Assembly (NCBI RefSeq): GCF_029873635.1
Contig: NC_080420.1
Coordinates: forward strand, 120,722,719-120,786,718
DNA from: Malania oleifera
Taxonomy: Eukaryota; Streptophyta; Magnoliopsida; Santalales; Ximeniaceae
Direction of reading: 5' to 3'
Length of the DNA stretch: 64,000 nucleotides
The position numbers and the translations under genes are program-made. Within the stretch, counting starts at the first letter, position 1; each line of letters begins with the position of its first letter. Shown piece after piece: positions 23,223 through 33,960 of this stretch. Under the pieces are notes generated by a model. It was given only the letters and a program-made list of their open reading frames with translations. It did not search any database and was not told where the DNA came from.

Positions 23223-25129
23223 TGTAACAACCTGCTAAATTTTATAAATATTTTATACTTTTCCAATAATAAATACTATGAAATTCCACCACTCCGATAT
23301 CATATACTATAAATAATCATCAACCTATGCAGTAAAAAGCTTAATTTATATAACCATAATCATAAATATACAATACCAGAGTGCTAAAATGCTCCCAAAA
23401 TATACATATGCTACTGTTTCCAAAATACCCTCAACAGAACTAGATTATACAGAGATAACCTCCCAAAAATACTTACTCCACTGACAGGGCAGCGTTGTAG
23501 CCCCTCTACCTGCGAACCTGATCTACTCGCTTAACTGGATCACCTGAAAAATGTCAATTTAATGGGATGAGACGACGCTCAGTAAGACGAAATATGCTAT
23601 TACTAGTGTGTGGCAAGTGAATTATATTTCTATAAAAATTTGATTCTATAAAATCATGACTAACTGGATATGGGAATACAGGTACAAATAATATATAATA
23701 CCACCTTGTTCACATTGCTTAGCATAACTGTTTTTATAAGTTTTCTATTCATAATACTTCTAATATACATAAGTACATCCTCTGTTCCTGTAAACTGTAT
23801 ACACATATAAATACTGAAAAACTTCCGTGTGGATAACTGTATGTCATGATTTAACCCCTTATGACAGGGTTGTGCGGCCTGTAGGCGGGATCCACCACTG
23901 GCTAGCCTACTAGGATAAACCACTATACTCCGTCAGTCAGATCGGCCCTCCTCAACCCATATCTGATGGGGAGTCTGGCCACAATATAGGCACGATCGAC
24001 TTATCTACCACGTATTATCTCAATATGTGGTTGCACTCAGAATTGTATATAGTTACGGTATCGTGTTTTGTAAACTGTATCTGTAATAGTCTATCAGGGT
24101 CGATACTAAATAATACATCTCTATATACAACTATCTGTTTTACCATGATTCTGTAATAACTGTATTAACCATGACACTGTAGTAAACTGTGACTATATTA
24201 ACTGTATTTTTGAGATTAACTGTAAATCTGTATGTTATGGTACTGTAAAACTGTATAATCATGGTATACTGTAAAACATATTCCCTGTCTGTATATTCAA
24301 TAAAACATAATCCTGAAAATACTGTAAAACATGTTTCTATATAAATACTGTAAAACATGATTTTGTACTATATCCATATTCTCATGCCACATGGTAGTTT
24401 AAAACATCTTAAACATAACTGATAAACTGTATAAATTCTAGCTCTGAATAATAACCTGGTAAAAACATATAGTTTATACTGAAATCATACTAAAGTTGCC
24501 TAACATAACATATTTCCCTTACCTACTTCCTGCGAAAATCCCCTACTGTGATGGGTCCTACACCTGCAGGATTCCCCACTCAGCACCCTGAAAGTAACAT
24601 TTCCCAGAACAAAATATCATTATCTCTACGTCTACTATATTTCCTACAACTGCTGGAAAGCTTAATTTTGAATAAAATGTCTTACCTTGAATCTGGAATG
24701 AAATTCAACTTCGTCCCACCAACGATTCGCTCTAGCAGACTTGGAGAAAACTTTCCTAAGAGCGTCATGGTGGCCTCAGATCGTTGATCCGGCGACTAAC
24801 GGGGCCGAAATCGAAGAGAGAGAAAGGAAGGACCGTGGAGAGGAGAGAGAGAGAAAGGCCCACTGAATTTCTGCGTAAAAATCCTCGTTTAACATTATTT
24901 ATACTATGGGCTTCGTCGACGAGCCACGTCATCTCGTCAACGAGGCTAAGAAAAAGGTTCGTCGACGAACGCCATCTTCTCGTCGACGAAATTTAGAGCT
25001 TAGGAACAACCTCTCGGTATCTTCTCGTTGACAAAACATGTCCTCGTCAATGAGACCCTCTTGTACCCTCGTCGATGAATCCCCTGTGTTCATTGACGAG
25101 GCCATGGGTAAATTCCTTGGGTTATTATA
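23223..25129 (-). repeat. Element A 5' LTR (right)
   Basis: 1,907 bp, TGTAACAACCTGC to GGGTTATTATA. It is almost the same as the left copy; the last bases show C to T decay of the terminal ACA. Confidence 0.92.
24890..25105 (-). promoter_or_regulatory. TCGTCGACGA cluster and TATA box, element A 5' LTR
   Basis: Exact copies at 24913, 24959 and 24980, with decayed copies up to about 25100. The minus-strand TATA (AGTATAAATAATG) lies at about 24897-24906. This copy keeps three exact palindromes against one in the partner LTR, so the two LTRs have decayed independently. Confidence 0.75.
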
Positions 25130-25587
25130 GCTTGCAACTGCTTTAAACATATATTGTCAAACACTGATGTAATATCTTCCACCTTATTGAGAAGTGTCTC
25201 ACCCTAACTTACAACCTTTGTTTCAGGTCCTTCAGGAAACCAGTCCTAGGCTTTTAGAGGGACATCGAAGCTTAGTACTGTTTTTAGTTTACGTAAGTAT
25301 TTTGCATATGTAATAGACTTAGTTCAGAATGTCTTTTTAGGGATTGTAAGAACCGGTTATGTTTTAAGTACAATCATATGTATGAAAGGATACAATTAGA
25401 AACTCTGGTTTGTCTATTGGATTCCATATGAATGTTTAGGTTTTCTGCCGTGCATGAGATTTCAGATTAGTATGAAACACTTGTATGTCCCTTTCAGGGC
25501 GGGTTGTATATGTATGTTTATTAGATATAGTTGTGTTATACAGGTGTAGTAGCACTCTGGGGTTATATAAAGGGTCGGGGCGTTACA

Positions 25588-25743
25588 TAACCTTAGACCA
25601 AAAACCCACCCTAGCCCAAAACTAACCACCGCAAGCCTAAATACCTAAGGCCCAACCTAAGCCTAGACCCACTTAATCACAAAACCTGCTAGGCACAATT
25701 GGACCTAACCCAAACCTACTAGGCCCAATTTGATCGGACCCAA
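25588..25743. other. Short C/A-rich repeat-like spacer
   Basis: Phrases such as CCCAACCTAAGCCTAG and ACCTACTAGGCCCAA recur, and the same kind of sequence resumes after the solo LTR at 27756. It is one tract of unknown origin split by that insertion. No ORF. Confidence 0.5.
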
Positions 25744-26322
25744 TGTCACGCCCCGAACCAGGTGTGATTATAGTAACCTAACCTATCTCTGTATCAATTA
25801 AAACATATATGATAAAATACCAAATGAGGGTCCGACCCCGTGGGGTACACGGATGCCCTTAAAACATAAACATACACATCCATACTCATCAAATACACAG
25901 CGGAATACGGTCTTTCTATACATGTACAATACCATACTAGAGTTTGTACAAAGCTAAGATATACCTTCCCGTAATTACAATGCATACTCCGGGTGTCTAC
26001 AAAACCATCACGACAACCTAGCTACAAAACTTGTACCTAAACAGGCACCAAAAGTAGCTAAACGACACCCCCGTTTCCAGATGCTTGGAAGCTAATTACG
26101 GCTACCTGAAGGAACTAAAAAATATTTGTACGTACATTCAGGGTGAGACACCTCTCAGTAAGGAAGAAAGCAGGTTATATCAGTGTGTGGCATACCAGTG
26201 TTATTTTACGTAAAACATAACACCATACAATACGATACAGTTCAAAAATATTTTCATACAGTTCTAGTATTTTCAAAAATCCATTCCAGTATATACGATA
26301 CCCAAACCTACGATCAGTGTCG

Positions 26323-26532
26323 TCACACTAATACGCAACTACTCTATGAAACCCAAAGTTTCTCAGCGATCATGTTGCCAATACGGTGTAACTCACACTA
26401 ATACGCAACTACTCTATGAAACCCAAAGTTTCACAGTGATCACGTTGCCAATACGGTGTAACTCACACTAATACGCAACTACTCTATGAAACCCAAAGTT
26501 TCATAGCGATTACGTTGCCAATACAGTGTAGC
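26323..26532. repeat. Three tandem copies of a 70-bp unit
   Basis: The unit starts at about 26323, 26393 and 26463 (TCACACTAATACGCAACTAC...). The copies differ at only a few bases, mostly around the TCACAGTGATCACG segment. Private to solo LTR I. Confidence 0.95.
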
Positions 26533-27466
26533 TCACAACCCTCAGTGACCAACCGAAACACACAAGTGATATTTCATACCCTCAGATATAGAGTCAGACA
26601 CTATCACCCACGGTTTTGACACCGGTACATGGCACAACGTACAGTAATTAGTCACCACATAGTTGTTCTGGCGTACGGTAATTAGCCGCCCCTAGCTGAT
26701 TTCACAAAACCTAGAATCATTTTAAAACTCATGTTTCTATACTCATTAGTAGCCACCACATAGTTATTTTACAAAATACCTAGAACAATTACATACAACC
26801 ATACATTCCACACTTATTTGGTTTACGACAATCATATCATTTTCCAATTCAAGTATACAGTTTTATACAAATATGGATAATAGTCATCTCAATAATACAG
26901 TTTAAACAAAACTAACGATTTTCCAAACAAAGTAAAGATGATACCCGAAATTCCTAAATTTCCTAAAAACTGTAACCCAAAAATCCCGTATTTTTACCCG
27001 ATAGATTTTTCCAAATAAGTTACCAAAACATACATACGATCGTAGCCTATAAGCTTACCGATCCTGATTTAAAAAATAACTGATATAAACTGAATCCCCT
27101 TACCTTGATCCGAATTCCAATTACGAACTCTACGGTCCCCAAAACTACGAATCGAGACTCCAAAACCTATAAACCATAGTACAATACATGCTTACAACTC
27201 ATACTACTATCCATATTTTGAATCAGAAATGAAAACCGAGCCTTACCTCAATTTTGGCTCGAAACCCGAAACTGTTTGAAACAAGATTCCAATCTGCTAG
27301 AAACGTAGAGAATCCTTCTCTGATCTTCACAGTAACGTTGGATTTAAGAATCAGGCGACGAACGGCGAAGAAATCAAGAGAGAGAGAGAGAGAGAGAACT
27401 TCGATTTCTAGAGAGAGAGAGAGAGAGAGGATACTAAGCTAACTTAGCTTGGAAGCAACTCATTTG

Positions 27467-27690
27467 GATATTTATAGCCCTTTGACTCGGGTGTATTCGT
27501 CGACGAATTGGCGTCCTCGTCAACGAGTCCACCATTACCTTCGTCGATAAGACGGTGGCCTCGTCGATGAGCCCGAAGTTCCAGATTTTCCAAAATCCAT
27601 CGGGATCTCCTCGTCGACGAGACACTGAATTTCGTCACCAAGAACAAAAGGGACTTCGTCGATGAACTCTGGCTTCATCGACGAAGCTTG
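27467..27690 (-). promoter_or_regulatory. TCGTCGACGA cluster and TATA box, solo LTR I
   Basis: Exact copies at 27497 and 27611, and decayed ones such as TCGTCGATAAG, TCGTCGATGAG, TCGTCGATGAA and TCATCGACGAA. The minus-strand GGCTATAAATATC at 27467-27478 is the TATA box. GA microsatellites follow at 27380-27430, in the transcribed leader. Confidence 0.75.
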
Positions 27691-27760
27691 CCCAAATTTC
27701 CACTTTACCCTTCTTTCGAATATTTAATCCACATACTACGGTTTGGGTTCTTACACCCAA

Positions 27761-28568
27761 CCTATAACTCAAATCATCCTCAAGCCCAATTGAATATAAT
27801 CCTAACCTAAACTTAACTGTACCCAACCCAAACCGTAACCAAACCCTAACCCATACCTAGCCTAACCTTGGTCAACCCAAGTTTCTTTCCTCATCGTTTG
27901 GCTCATGAGAAAATGCAAGAAAACCCCAAAAAAAGAAAAGAAAATGGGGAAAGTAGAAGACTGAGATAGAGAGCAGAGAAAGAGAGTCACCTAGGAAATC
28001 AATTTTGGATCTAGGCGTGTGTCCTCTTTTGGCCTACAAGAAGAACTAGAGAGCAGGTTAGAGAGCTTACTTTTGAGAGGGAAAAAAAAAAATCAAAAGA
28101 TCAAAGAGATAAAAAAAAAAAAAAAAAGAAGAAAAGAGTTAGAGAAAAGAGAAAGATTTGAGAAAGTTAAAGAAGAAGGGAGTTAAGAGATCGAGATATA
28201 AGAGAAAGATTAAGAAGGAGAGAGAAAAAGAGAGAGACTAAGAGATAAAAAGTGAGATCGAGAGGTGAGAAAGGAGAGAGCGATAGAGAGAGATCGAGAG
28301 AAAGTCTACGAGAGAAAGAGAGAGGAGTTTGTTTGAGCTCGTTGAAGGTGGTGGCCACCAATGGTGATGGTGGCAGCAACTGGCGGCAGCTGGGTTGCGA
28401 CTAAGAAATGAGAGAGATAGTGAGGGAGAAAGAGGCAGAAAGGAATCAAGAAGAGAGAATTTGATACATAGAGTGAGAAAAGAAAAGAAAAGAAAAGAAA
28501 AGAAAAAAATATAATGAATTTTATTTTTTTATTTAATTTTTTTTTAAGAAAATCACTTGTAGTGGGCC
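27761..28568. other. Purine-rich (GA) tract, no gene
   Basis: First more of the C/A-rich repeat, then from about 27895 a long plus-strand GA-rich stretch with A runs. A 186-codon open frame on the minus strand (28866-28306) only reflects the pyrimidine-rich complement and the LTR palindromes; it has no domain. The tract resembles the transcribed leader of an LTR element, but no end can be defined. Confidence 0.45.
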
Positions 28569-28645
28569 ATGTATGTAGTGACCCAGAGAATTTATAATAT
28601 TTAAATAATAAAAGGAAGAGAGAAAAGGAAATTAAAAAGCGGTAA

Positions 28646-28820
28646 TTCGTCGACGACATGACATATTGGGCTCGTCGACGAGGGTACTCTTCGTTGGTGA
28701 CAAAATATCGAAAGGGGGTTTTAGGCATCTCTGAATTTCGTCGACGAGTGAAGTGTTCGTCGACGAATTGCCTATTGACCTCGTTGACGAGGTGACGTGG
28801 CTCGTCGACGAAGGCCAGTG
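28646..28820 (+). promoter_or_regulatory. TCGTCGACGA cluster and TATA-like box, element D 5' LTR
   Basis: Exact TCGTCGACGA at 28647, 28672, 28738, 28757 and 28802, the densest cluster in the window. Just downstream is GTACAAATAGG (about 28811-28821), where the 3' LTR has GTATAAATAGG, so the TATA box here carries one T to C change. Confidence 0.8.
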
Positions 28821-29402
28821 TACAAATAGGCCAAATCTTCATTTTTGGCCGAAAACTCACGCACAACTCTCATTTTCTCTCTCCTCTTCGGTTCTCCTTC
28901 CTTCTCTCTCAATTTCTAGGCTGAATTTCTGCCGGTTCGACAATTTGAAGCCACCATGACACTCCTGGGAGAGTTCTCTTCAAATTTGCTGGAGTGGATC
29001 GTCAGTGGGGCTGAGTTGGAAACCATCCCAAATTTAGGGTAAGACTTTCTACTCAATATTTGACTTCTTGACAGTGTAGAAAGTGTAGTACACGTAGAAA
29101 TTCTGAAGTTTAGTTATGGGGAATGTCGTTTTCAGGGTGTTGATCGAGGAACCCTGCGGGTGCAGGATTGTTTTCTTAGAGGGCTTTTTTAGGAATCTGG
29201 CAAGGGGATAAACTAAGCTAGTTATTTCAGGATCTGATTTCAGGAAAATAAATATATTTATATATGCTTTATGATTGGGAAATACTGCTGTAAAAGATAA
29301 TATGTTTAAATATGTAAGAAACCTATTTCGTGTAGCACGAGTAGAATTTATAATGAAATACTATTTTCTAGGAATATGATAAAGATATGGATCTGTATAA
29401 TG

Positions 29403-29665
29403 AAACACCGGTGTACGGGCCAAGATTTTTATATGATTTTTTGGCGTACGGGCCGAGCTATGGATATGTTTGCGGGCGTACGGGCCGAGCTATGTGTATG
29501 ATTTGTCGGCATACGAGCCGAGCTATGGATATGTTTTTCGGCGTATAGGCTGAGCTATGTGTATGATTTGCTGACATACAGGCCGAGCTATGGATATGAT
29601 TTGTCGGCGTACGGGCCGAGCTATGGTAAAATGTGAAATATCGGTGTACGGGCCGATGATTTTCA
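29403..29665 (+). repeat. ~31-bp minisatellite, about 8 units, element D 5' LTR
   Basis: Repeated CGGCGTACGGGCCGAGCTATG followed alternately by GATATG or TGTATG. The whole array recurs in the 3' LTR, so it existed before insertion. Open frames rich in HIHSSAR-type repeats on the minus strand are shadows of it. Confidence 0.9.
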
Positions 29666-30653
29666 TGATATACGTATATATGCAAAAATGATATGACGAT
29701 ATTGATATGGTAATTAATGGTATGAAATATCCATGTATCACAGTTTCAGTATATGCTATATGTTATCAGAACCTGGTTGGCTTGGTCTAAGCTAGCACTT
29801 GCACGGTACCGATATTATGTGTTCATGATTTATCATGATATTTGTGTTAACACTGTTGTGCGGAGTGGCATGAGGTTGGATGGTTGATGTGGTTTTAAGA
29901 AGCGTGAGCGCCCTTGGTGTACAGACCAAGTCTAGCAGACCCATCAGACTTGCGGACTGTAGTTTTGACTTGGCAGTGGTCGGCCAACCGTTGTTAGGTC
30001 CAGCCTTCGGGCCACACAACCCAATCATGTGGGGGTAATACATGACATTAGCCAGCTAACTTACGAGGGTTGTTTTCGTATTATATTATATGATATGAAT
30101 TATGTTTATGAAAATCCTATACGTTCTGCCATGATATGAGAATATATGTTTCCCAGATATGATACAGGCAATTATACTGATATGTTTATGTATGATTATA
30201 TATAGAACATGGAAATACTCATGATGCCACACACTAGTGTTAGTTTATTTCCCTTACTGAGAAGTGTCTCACCCCAAATTTCATAAACATTTCCGGAGCC
30301 CCTGATAGGAGAGCGGGTAAAGCTCCACTGATATAGTACTATTGATCTTCCCTCTTTGAAGGGTAAGTTTTGGTGGGAACGGTTGGATTTTGTGGGAAAT
30401 GTTCTTAGGTCTTTCTTTTTTTAGATGTATATACTTAATTACAGTGGATGTAATAACTCCGGTATTGTGATAGATGGTTTTGTGTTTATGATATGATGAT
30501 TTTATGTTTCCTACTGCTTAGGCTTCCGTTATGTGTTTCTGTTTTATCCCTGGTACCCACAGGTCCAGATGGATTATGATCTACTAGATATATATTATAT
30601 TGGTTTTATTGTATTATAAAAAAAATATGGAAATTAGGCAGGTCATTATAGTT

Positions 30654-30665
30654 TGGTATTAGAGC
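30654..30665 (+). promoter_or_regulatory. Primer-binding site of element D
   Basis: TGGTATTAGAGC, one C to T change from the tRNA-iMet-type TGGTATCAGAGC, three bases after the 5' LTR. Confidence 0.88.
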
Positions 30666-30925
30666 CTAGGTTGCTAGGTTCTGTAGACTTTATAGTGCAG
30701 CAGAAAGGATACCAGAGTATAGGAAATGATTTAAGGATTTGTTCTACAGGCTAGAGACAAGACTTCCGTGGTGGTTTTTGTGTTTTTCCTAGGGTGATGA
30801 TTTTAGGAAAACTATAGTAAACTATTGTCAGGTTATGTTCCTAGAATGTAGGACTGGGGTTAGGAATGAGTTGAGAATGTTGAGATAAGAGGCTAGGTTA
30901 AGCGGGTGAATTATAAGGATAGGAT

Positions 30926-31029
30926 TACTGACTTGCAATTGTTATTTTTTAGGATGGATCTAGGAGGTAGGAGGAGGTACTGACTTGCAATTGTTATTTT
31001 TTAGGATGGATCTAGGAGGTAGGAGGAGG
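30926..31029 (+). repeat. 52-bp tandem duplication over the gag start
   Basis: TACTGACTTGCAATTG through GGATGGATCTAGGAGG occurs twice, so there are two possible gag ATGs (30954 and 31006). Both run into a stop within ten codons. Confidence 0.9.
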
Positions 31030-31770
31030 TAGTGCGCTTGCGAGTGGCAGTGATGGAGCGGGGCCATCAGGTGCAGGAGGGACACACTTTGACGCGGTAT
31101 TACGTAGCGTGGCCCAGCAGGTAATAGTTAAGATCGCTAGGAGCTCGAGGGAGCAGGGTGGTCTATCGGTTGGCCTTGGGTGCATTATCGAGAAGTTTAT
31201 GAAGATGAATCCTCTGGCATTCTCAGGAGGAGTCGATCCTACAGCCGCTGAGAATTGGATGCAGGAGACCGATAAAGTTTTGGCGGTGCTACAGTGTACG
31301 GAAGAACAAAGGGTCCTCTTCGCCACCTATAGACTGACAAGAGAGGCTAAGAGGTGGTGGACTGCTGTGAGGCTTTTGGAGTAGTAGAGGACTACGCCGA
31401 TAGCCATGACTTGGGATGGGTTTAGGGAATTGTTCTTTGACAGATATTTTCCAACTACTGTCAAGGAGGCTAAAGTGGAAGAGTTCCTGAGTCTGAAGCA
31501 GGGACAGTTATCAGTCCAACAGTATGCGGCGCATTTCATCGAGCTCTCTCGTTTCGCCCACTACATTTTCCCTGATGAGGTGAAGAAAGCGAGGCAGTTT
31601 GAGAGAGGCTTGAGGCGGAGTATATTCAAGCAGGTGATGGTGCTACAGATCCAGGATTTTGCTGAGCTAGTTAATAGAGCATCCTTAGCAGAGGTTGGTG
31701 AGCATTTGGATGCAAAGGAGCAGGGACAGAGGAAAAGATCTGTATCTACGGGCTACCAGTAGGGTCTTAG
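31006..31770 (+). pseudogene. gag: Element D gag
   Basis: The start ATG (31006) is out of frame with the body, which is open from about 31025: G-S-A-L-A-S...F-D-A-V-L-R-S-V-A-Q-Q-V, then M-K-M-N-P-L-A-F-S-G-G, A-E-N-W-M-Q-E. A TAG at 31384 stops the frame; it resumes to 31762 with F-R-E-L-F-F-D-R-Y-F-P and Q-Y-A-A-H-F-I-E-L-S, the capsid domain typical of plant gypsy Gag. Compared with A, the same order and spacing is kept. Gag would form the RNA-packaging particle. Confidence 0.88.
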
Positions 31771-32566
31771 ACAGAATCAGTGGAGGAAAGGAAACCATGG
31801 TAGAGGAAGGAGGCAGGAGACTAGAGGTCGTGAGGTATAGGCAGTGCAGGGTCCTCCAGTTTTCCAGACTTGTAGTAGGAGACACTGGAGAGAGTGTCGA
31901 GCAGGTGGAGTGGTCTGTTATCGCTGCGGTAAACCGGGACATATGGTGAGAGACTGCCCTATACCACCAGATGCAGCTCCAACTCCTAGACCATACATGG
32001 GAGGTTATCAGGCGCCACGAGGGGGCCAGTAGAGGAATACGGCTCCAGCTAGAGTGTTCGCTCTGACGCCTGGTGATGCTGAGACATCCGGTGACATGGT
32101 GATAGGTATAATTAGTATGCTTTCTTTTAAAGTTATTGGATTGTTTGATTCAGGAGCTACACACTCGTTTGTGTCCTTGGGGTGCACTAGACTATATGGG
32201 GTAGAAACACAGTTGTTAGATATGAAATTATTGGTATTTACATCGACTGGGTCAGCAGTGAGGTGTAGTAGGGTACTCCGGGATTGCTTAGTTGATATTC
32301 AAGGGGAAATTTTGTCTATCGATTTAATATTGCTGGATATGCATGGATTTGATGTAATATTTGGTATGGATTGGCTAGCAGCTAACTTTGCCAGCATAAA
32401 GTGCCATTCACGAGAAGTGATATTCAGACCTTCGGGACGAGCAGAATTCAAGTTTGTGGGGTTGCGAGTGCAATCCTCGCCTCAACTAGTTTCTGCTATT
32501 CAGGCTAGGAGACTACTGTTGAGTGGTTGTCAGGGGTTTGTGGTAGTTGTTAAGGAGATGTTATAG
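31770..32566 (+). pseudogene. Element D zinc knuckle and aspartic protease
   Basis: A knuckle C-Y-R-C-G-K-P-G-H-M-V-R-D-C lies at about 31918-31959 (a perfect CX2CX4HX4C). The protease ORF (32054-32566) has the catalytic L-F-D-S-G-A-T-H-S-F, then I-F-G-M-D-W-L, the usual second conserved block. A frameshift separates knuckle and protease, and TAG ends the frame at 32566. The protease active site itself is intact, in contrast to element A. Confidence 0.9.
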
Positions 32567-32579
32567 AATGAAATGAAAC

Positions 32580-33960
32580 TTGCTAGCACGCCTGTGGTAA
32601 AAGAATACAAATATTTTCCCATAGAAGTTACCAGGCTTGCCACCTGATCGCGAGGTAGACTTTCCTATTGATCTACTTCTAGGTACAACGCCGATTTCTA
32701 AAGTACCTTACCGAATGGTGCCAGTAGAGTTGGTAGAATTGAAAAATTAGCTGCAAGATTTGCTTGATAAGGGTTTTATACGACCTAGTGTATCTCCGTG
32801 GGGAGCTCCAGTTCTATTTGTAAAGAAGAAAGACGAGTCTGTGAGGATGTGTGTAGATTATAGGGAGATTAATAAAATGACGATCAAGAAGAAATATCCT
32901 CTACCCCATATAGATGATTTGTTTGACCAGGTCCAGGGTACACGGGTGTATTCGAAGATTGACCTCAGATCTGGTTACCATCAGGTGAAAGTGAAAGCAG
33001 AAGATGTCTCGAAGACGGTTTTCAGAACTAGGTATGGGCATTATGAGTTTCTTGTCATGCCATTTGGTCTAACGAATGCTCCTACTATATTTATGGATTT
33101 GATGAATAAGATTTTTCATCCATATTTAGATCAGTTTGTTGTTATTTTTATTGATGATGTACTGGCCTATTCGAGGAGTTATAAGGAGCATGAGACACAC
33201 TTGAGGCAGGTTCTACAGACGTTACGGGAAAAGAAGTTGTACACTAAGTTCAGCAAATGTGACTTTTGGCTTGAGAAGGTCGTGTTTTTGGGGCATGTTA
33301 TTTTGGGTGATGGTATTTCAGTGGATCCTAGTAAAATTGAGGTGGTAATGAATTGGGCTAGACCGAGGAATGTCCAGGAGATCAGGAGTTTCTTGGGGAT
33401 AGCTGGGTATTACCGTCGTTTTGTTGAGGGATTCTCAGCATTGTCAGGGCCTTTGACACAATTGACTAGGAAGAATGTCAAATTTAAGTGGGATGACAGC
33501 TATGAGCAAAGTTTCTAGGAATTAAAGCAAAGACTAGTCACAACACCAGTATTGTTCATCCCGTTAGGGGGTGAGGGTTATGTCATTTACAGTGATGCGT
33601 CCTTGAAAGGACTTGACTGTGTGTTGACGCAACATGGTAGGGTAGTGGTGTATGCTTTTAGACAGTTGAAAGAATATGAGAAGAACTACCCTATCCATGA
33701 TCTTGAATTGGCTGCAGTAGTACACGCATTGAAGATTTGGAGGCATTACCTGTATGGCGAGTGGTGTGAGATCTTCTCCAACCATAAAAGTTTAAAGTAC
33801 TTTTTCACTTAGAAGGAATTAAATATGAGGCCAAGAAGGTGGTTGGAGCTAATTATGGATTTCAATTGTACCATCAGTTATCACTCGGGGAAAGCAAACG
33901 TGGTAGCTAATGTGTTGAGTAGGAAATTTGGGGAATTAGTATTGGCGGCTATGGAGATCT
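32580..33960 (+). pseudogene. pol: Element D reverse transcriptase and RNase H
   Basis: The RT ORF at 32760-33518 (252 codons) contains [44 protein letters not shown], and the catalytic V-I-F-I-D-D-V-L, all intact. A TAG after S-F breaks the connection to RNase H (33552-33812), which has [29 protein letters not shown], and a TAG in place of the Gln-type codon after Y-F-F-T. The part before 32760 (the RT N-terminus) is frame-shifted. It copies element RNA to DNA and degrades the RNA strand. Confidence 0.92.

Larger units (their letters stand above)
13636..25129 (-). mobile_element. Ty3/gypsy element A (chromovirus-like), minus strand, complete ends
   Basis: Both ends carry TGTAACAACCTGC...TTAT(C/T)A-type LTR termini, flanked by GCTTG at 13631-13635 and 25130-25134. 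Minus-strand order: 5' LTR 23223-25129, PBS, gag and start of protease 22917-21830, SIRE-like insertion E, rest of protease to chromodomain-like end 18096-15797, PPT, 3' LTR 13636-15547. The LTRs are 1,907 and 1,912 bp and look very similar. pol has a deletion that removes the RT catalytic core and RNase H, so it could move only with proteins supplied in trans. Confidence 0.92.
11851..25587 (+). repeat. LTR of gypsy element C, split by element A
   Basis: Begins TGTAGAAACTCGAACCC right after a polypurine tract and ends GGGGCGTTACA at 25587. Removing element A (13636-25129 plus one TSD) leaves about 2.2 kb. By position after the PPT this is the 3' LTR. It contains CA and CT microsatellites (12177-12228), a palindrome cluster with TATA, and the block TTGAGAAGTGTCTCACCCTAA near 25180 that all these gypsy LTRs share before the R/U5 region. 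Confidence 0.8.
25744..27755 (-). mobile_element. Solo gypsy LTR I (minus orientation)
   Basis: 2,012 bp from TGTCACGCCCCGAACC to GGGTTCTTACA, flanked by CCCAA on both sides (25739-25743 and 27756-27760). The palindrome cluster and TATA read on the minus strand, which sets the orientation. The block GGTGAGACACCTCTCAGTAAGG at about 26141 is the shared near-R block of these gypsy LTRs. No internal region remains. Confidence 0.88.
28574..30650 (+). repeat. Element D 5' LTR
   Basis: 2,077 bp, TGTAGTGACCCAGAG to CAGGTCATTATA. The terminal ACA has decayed to ATA. U3 carries five exact palindromes and the TATA-like TACAAATAGG; R/U5 carries the GGGCCGAGCTATG minisatellite. Confidence 0.92.

Noticed and set aside
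26323..26532. Possible CRISPR array
   Set aside because: The whole 70-bp unit is repeated head to tail with no unique spacers, and the genome is plant nuclear.
28306..28866. 186-codon open frame on the minus strand
   Set aside because: It reads through the pyrimidine-rich complement of a GA tract and the U3 palindromes of LTR D; composition is S/L/F-rich and no domain is seen.
29458..29741. H-S-S-A-R repeat protein
   Set aside because: Antisense reading of the 31-bp minisatellite in LTR D; the same at 36666-36893.
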